43,438 bases of DNA from Bacteroidia bacterium (lineage in GTDB: Bacteria > Bacteroidota > Bacteroidia > Bacteroidales > UBA7960). A program made the position numbers and the translations under genes. Each line of letters opens with the position of its first letter. The stretch's first letter is position 1. A model generated the notes under the pieces. The model searched no databases. It saw only the letters and a list, made by a program, of their open reading frames with translations, and was not told the DNA's origin. The stretch is taken from assembly GCA_007695305.1 (NCBI GenBank), contig REEA01000136.1, forward strand, positions 1 through 43,438, written 5' to 3'. Shown piece by piece: positions 40,957-43,438 of this stretch.

Positions 40957-42255
40957 TTAGTCTGTTTCGCGTATACACCTTACAGAATAGCCGATTGTTT
41001 TTCTGTAATTCATGGAAAAGAAACCGGCGATGTGTCCTGCATCGGAAAATAATGTGCGGTTAATTGCATGTGTGGTGGTGTGTGATGAAGATGTCCAAAA
41101 GAAGCCCATATGTCCCACATCGAAGAATACACCGTTCAGTCGGCGTCTGCCTGCCGGCAATGTGGCAAATCCCACCAGGTCGTGACCATGATGGATGCCA
41201 TGTGTATTCCATCGCGGGTGTATGTCGGTGACACAATCTCCGCCAAGGGGCGAATTAACCTGCCGGCAGGATTTAAGGGCACTGCCAAGCCCGTCAACCA
41301 CGTTGGGGTTGTTAACCAGGTTGTAGGTTGTGATCAGGTAGTCTTCCAATTCTGTCCATTCATTATGGCTGGGCACATACCAGCCAGCCGGGCAAAGGCC
41401 TCTTGCATCATCCACCGCATACCAGTTGTATAGATGTCCATAGGCTTCAACTACTTCATCAGGTGAGTGGAGTCCATCAATCAATGCATGGGGGTAAATC
41501 GCAAAGGCCCCGGTGCTGGTATTACCCCACTGGCCGTCAGTTAGCCCGGAGGGGATAACAGTACCATCAGCATACCTGGTTGTTCTCAGGTTTTCTGCCA
41601 TCCACTCGCGATCGTTCAGGATGATGGTTGGATATGTGTTTCCGTCAATGTCAGTAACAGTGCCCTGCTCATCACCATCGTCGCCTTCCGGCAAATCCTG
41701 CCATTGCGGCATCCCGTTTTTTACAGAGAGCACCTGTCCTTCTGATCCTGGAGGGATGCGTTCCCAGCTATCTCCCGAATAAACAATCATATCGCCTTGT
41801 GCGGGTTCGGCAACGGCAACAAACGGATCCAAATCAGGGATGTTTTCAAGGTCTTCATAGTTGCCGCTAAATGCATCTGCCGAAGTTTGGCTATGCATGG
41901 CATAGGGAACACTCAGAAGCTGGCTCACGCCCATCACTATGCCACCCACGCTGATTTCAACAAAATACGTGTCGGCACCCCAATCAATGCTACCTAAAGA
42001 CTCGATGGAGCCGATCTGTAAATTTATCATGCCAAAGTCATTGGTTTGAATGTGATGGGTTTCCGCAAATACCTGCTGGCCGCCAGGGCTGCCTTGCCTT
42101 ATGACCACAGCCACAGTAACCTCTTCTGACACCATCACCTGTCCGGCATCATCACGCAAAACAGCCTGGTAATTGAACTTTGCCGGCTGTGCATGCAGGG
42201 AGCATAAAGCCGCGAAAAGCATCATCATCATTAAAAAAAACCTCAAAACAGCCAT
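40957..42255 (-). CDS. FISUMP-domain exported protein
   Basis: A 432-residue exported protein. A signal peptide (about 1-23) is followed by a segment typical of Bacteroidota surface proteins (FNYQAVLRDDAGQVMVSEEV to NDFGMINLQIG, about 28-103). A short acidic linker (GDDGDEQG, about 195-202) precedes the Fibrobacter-succinogenes-major-paralogue (FISUMP) domain (about 203-430). Its hallmarks are GNTYPTIILNDREWMAENLRTT, GLCPAGWYVPSHNEWTELEDYL, a Gly-rich middle, FATLPAGRR, FFWTSS and the terminal GYSVRCIRE. The Cys residues in the domain probably form disulfides. FISUMP domains have a C-type-lectin/formylglycine-enzyme-like fold and are thought to be structural or adhesive; no active site is recognisable. 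No T9SS domain is present. The gene appears monocistronic. Confidence 0.9.
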   Translation of the reverse strand: MAVLRFFLMMMMLFAALCSLHAQPAKFNYQAVLRDDAGQVMVSEEVTVAVVIRQGSPGGQQVFAETHHIQTNDFGMINLQIGSIESLGSIDWGADTYFVEISVGGIVMGVSQLLSVPYAMHSQTSADAFSGNYEDLENIPDLDPFVAVAEPAQGDMIVYSGDSWERIPPGSEGQVLSVKNGMPQWQDLPEGDDGDEQGTVTDIDGNTYPTIILNDREWMAENLRTTRYADGTVIPSGLTDGQWGNTSTGAFAIYPHALIDGLHSPDEVVEAYGHLYNWYAVDDARGLCPAGWYVPSHNEWTELEDYLITTYNLVNNPNVVDGLGSALKSCRQVNSPLGGDCVTDIHPRWNTHGIHHGHDLVGFATLPAGRRRLNGVFFDVGHMGFFWTSSSHTTTHAINRTLFSDAGHIAGFFSMNYRKTIGYSVRCIRETD

Positions 42256-42322
42256 ATAATTTATTGTTTACATTATCTCGAAAGCTGTAAAAATAAAAAA
42301 TCCCGGGTAAAGCACCAAAACG

Positions 42323-42360
42323 AATGAATGACGCACCCTGTGCAGGGGTGGTCTTTCATT
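42323..42360. repeat. Long imperfect hairpin upstream of the FISUMP gene
   Basis: AATGA-GAC-CACCC (42323-42338) pairs with GGGTG-GTC-TCATT (42346-42360), interrupted by a 2x2 internal loop and a single-base bulge, around a 7-base loop. It lies 68 bases upstream of the FISUMP start codon. There is no T-run, so it could be a leader structure, a weak terminator or a relic. Confidence 0.45.
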
Positions 42361-42538
42361 TGGCGGGGCGGCCATTCGCTTTGATGGTTCGGGAATAGCT
42401 GGATATATTGACAATCGTTATTAAATACCATTTTAAACTTATAACCATCAAAAACAAACAGGAGTTTGATAAACTTACGCTTATACCCATAAAAACTGTT
42501 TAATATTTGTTGTCTTTATGCTTATAACCTTAAACAAA

Positions 42539-42897
42539 ATGACAAATCGCCGGGCATATATTGAGAAGATCCAGCCCTTTGTGGATAAACCTTTCATAAA
42601 GGTGATCAACGGATTGCGCAGGAGTGGAACATCCACTCTCTTGTTGCTCGTTAAAAAATTTCTGGAAGAAAGGGAAGGGGCCAAAGTTTACGTGCAAGTG
42701 GCCTATTTGCTTCCCCCAAAAAAACGGTTGACCGCGAGTTTTCACCCTTGCTTTTAGCAAAAGACAATTTCCCTAAATATGTTGTCTCTATGGATGAGAA
42801 ATGGAAAGATAACATAGAAGGGATCATCCACATGCATATTGCAGATTTTCTGCTCGCAGACTGGTTAGAAATAAAAAAGCGACCTGGTCACCTGTAG
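42539..42897 (+). pseudogene. Decayed AAA_14/DUF4143-type ATPase gene (internal deletion and frameshift)
   Basis: The N-terminus reads NRRAYIEKIQPFVDKPFIKV then INGLRRSGTSTLLLLVKKFL, which matches the start of the common Bacteroidota AAA_14 ATPase whose Walker A is normally GxRRSGKST. Here the catalytic Lys is Thr. After about 45 residues the sequence jumps directly to the C-terminal region of the same family (VYVQVAYLL), so some 250-300 residues are missing. A frameshift in a seven-A run near 42717-42723 then moves the reading to the next frame, where TVDREFSPLLLAKDNFPKYV and WKDNIEGIIHMHIADFLLA continue to TAG at 42895-42897. The deletion, shift and lost Lys together make it non-functional. 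Confidence 0.8.
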
Positions 42898-43438
42898 AGG
42901 CCCCGTTGCTTATTCCGTTGGTTTGTTAAGGGCTTGTAAAAATCATCCCCGTCACAATTTTTATTGCTATATGTTTACCAGCTTCTGATTATTTCTGCAA
43001 AAAAGAGATGTACTTCTTCCCCTGGTTTCTCCATCAGTTTTCCATGGGACAACCTGCTTTGTTATTTACCAGGGAATGCCCTTAACTGCTTTGCATCCTT
43101 TGGTGAATCAAAATCTGGCAACTTGATGAAACCGCAATTGATTTAAATGTTTTCAACAAGAACATTGAGTATTAAATCAGTGTTTTACACAGGTTATCTA
43201 ACTCACGTGATATTTCATTAATTAAAGCTCTTGATTCTGAGGTGTCGATATTGGGTAATTTTTATTGCTGTTTGATATTTTCCAAGTAACTCCCGCAAGT
43301 ATTTAAGCACTTCGGGGCCGTCGGCGTTATACATATTCTTAGCCATTTTCAGAAAACCTGCCTGCTTTCCCTGATCATGTTTGCAGCTATTGGTCTGGCC
43401 GATTTAGAAGGATACGGGATTCCATGTCAGGCTCATGT
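42898..43438. other. Terminal region with short coding remnants only
   Basis: No intact gene. On the - strand, short protein-like fragments are broken by stops: NCGFIKLPDFDSPKDAKQL with KLMEKPGEEVHLFFAEI after a stop (roughly 43140 down to 42990), a 42-codon frame at 43346-43218 beginning MAKNMYNADGPEVLKYLREL, and a separate frame ending ESRALINEISRELDNLCKTL (to 43172). The last two look like one small protein broken by a frameshift near 43260. I do not recognise the families. The cluster beside a decayed ATPase suggests a degraded accessory region. Confidence 0.45.

Noticed and set aside
43198-43213. TCACGTGA core resembling a second parS site
   Set aside because: Only the central CACGTG and one flanking base each side fit; the TGTT/AACA arms are absent.
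1-43438. CRISPR array or intact insertion sequence
   Set aside because: No regularly spaced repeats of 24-40 bases, no cas genes, and no transposase frame with terminal inverted repeats were seen.

Overview
The window comes from a member of the Bacteroidota, probably a fermentative anaerobe of the Bacteroidales/Marinilabiliales type. The evidence is a SusC/SusD pair, a type IX secretion sorting domain, Bacteroidota-restricted families (DUF4175, HYC_CC_PP, DUF6146, FISUMP), a TAnnTTTG-like promoter, nearly absent Shine-Dalgarno sequences, and a ptb-buk butyrate pair. Species cannot be named from the sequence.

Layout. 0.4-3.5 kb: a LytTR response regulator converges on RNase R across a bidirectional terminator. 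3.8-10 kb: a tight housekeeping operon runs DUF4175 membrane protein, degenerate HATPase-like protein, ybeY, mnmG. A perfect parS-like palindrome (10009-10024) overlaps the mnmG stop, so this may be an origin-proximal segment. 10.2-18.3 kb: a zinc-ribbon methyltransferase, a very large membrane histidine kinase, butyrate kinase and phosphate butyryltransferase, and a phospholipase D/cardiolipin synthase-type protein. 18.6-22.5 kb: small heat-shock protein, NlpC/P60 lipoprotein, glutamine synthetase and deoC; the apparent glnA terminator lies inside the deoC coding sequence.

22.8-32.05 kb holds the most interesting locus: isoaspartyl dipeptidase (iadA), SusC, SusD, a surface-type PKD/jelly-roll lipoprotein, a lipoprotein cyanophycinase and a YfcC-family transporter, all on the + strand with short gaps. 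Together they read as a SusCD-based locus for using cyanophycin (the multi-L-arginyl-poly-L-aspartate storage polymer). The glycan-degrading enzymes of a normal polysaccharide utilisation locus are replaced by an endo-acting cyanophycinase, which releases beta-Asp-Arg, and by the dipeptidase that splits beta-Asp-Arg into Asp and Arg. The enzymes are identified from their active-site residues; the combined function is inference.

32.6-43.4 kb: a secreted ComEC-like metallo-hydrolase; a TonB receptor with a His-rich N-terminus next to a His/Cys-rich HYC_CC_PP protein (metal handling); and a 1037-residue secreted deiminase. The deiminase carries the catalytic residues and the two substrate-carboxylate arginines of Porphyromonas gingivalis peptidylarginine deiminase, plus a T9SS sorting domain. 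Then follow a small membrane-anchored ORF, DUF6146 and FISUMP proteins, and a decayed AAA ATPase. The last 540 bases hold only fragments. I found no tRNA, rRNA, CRISPR array or intact insertion sequence.
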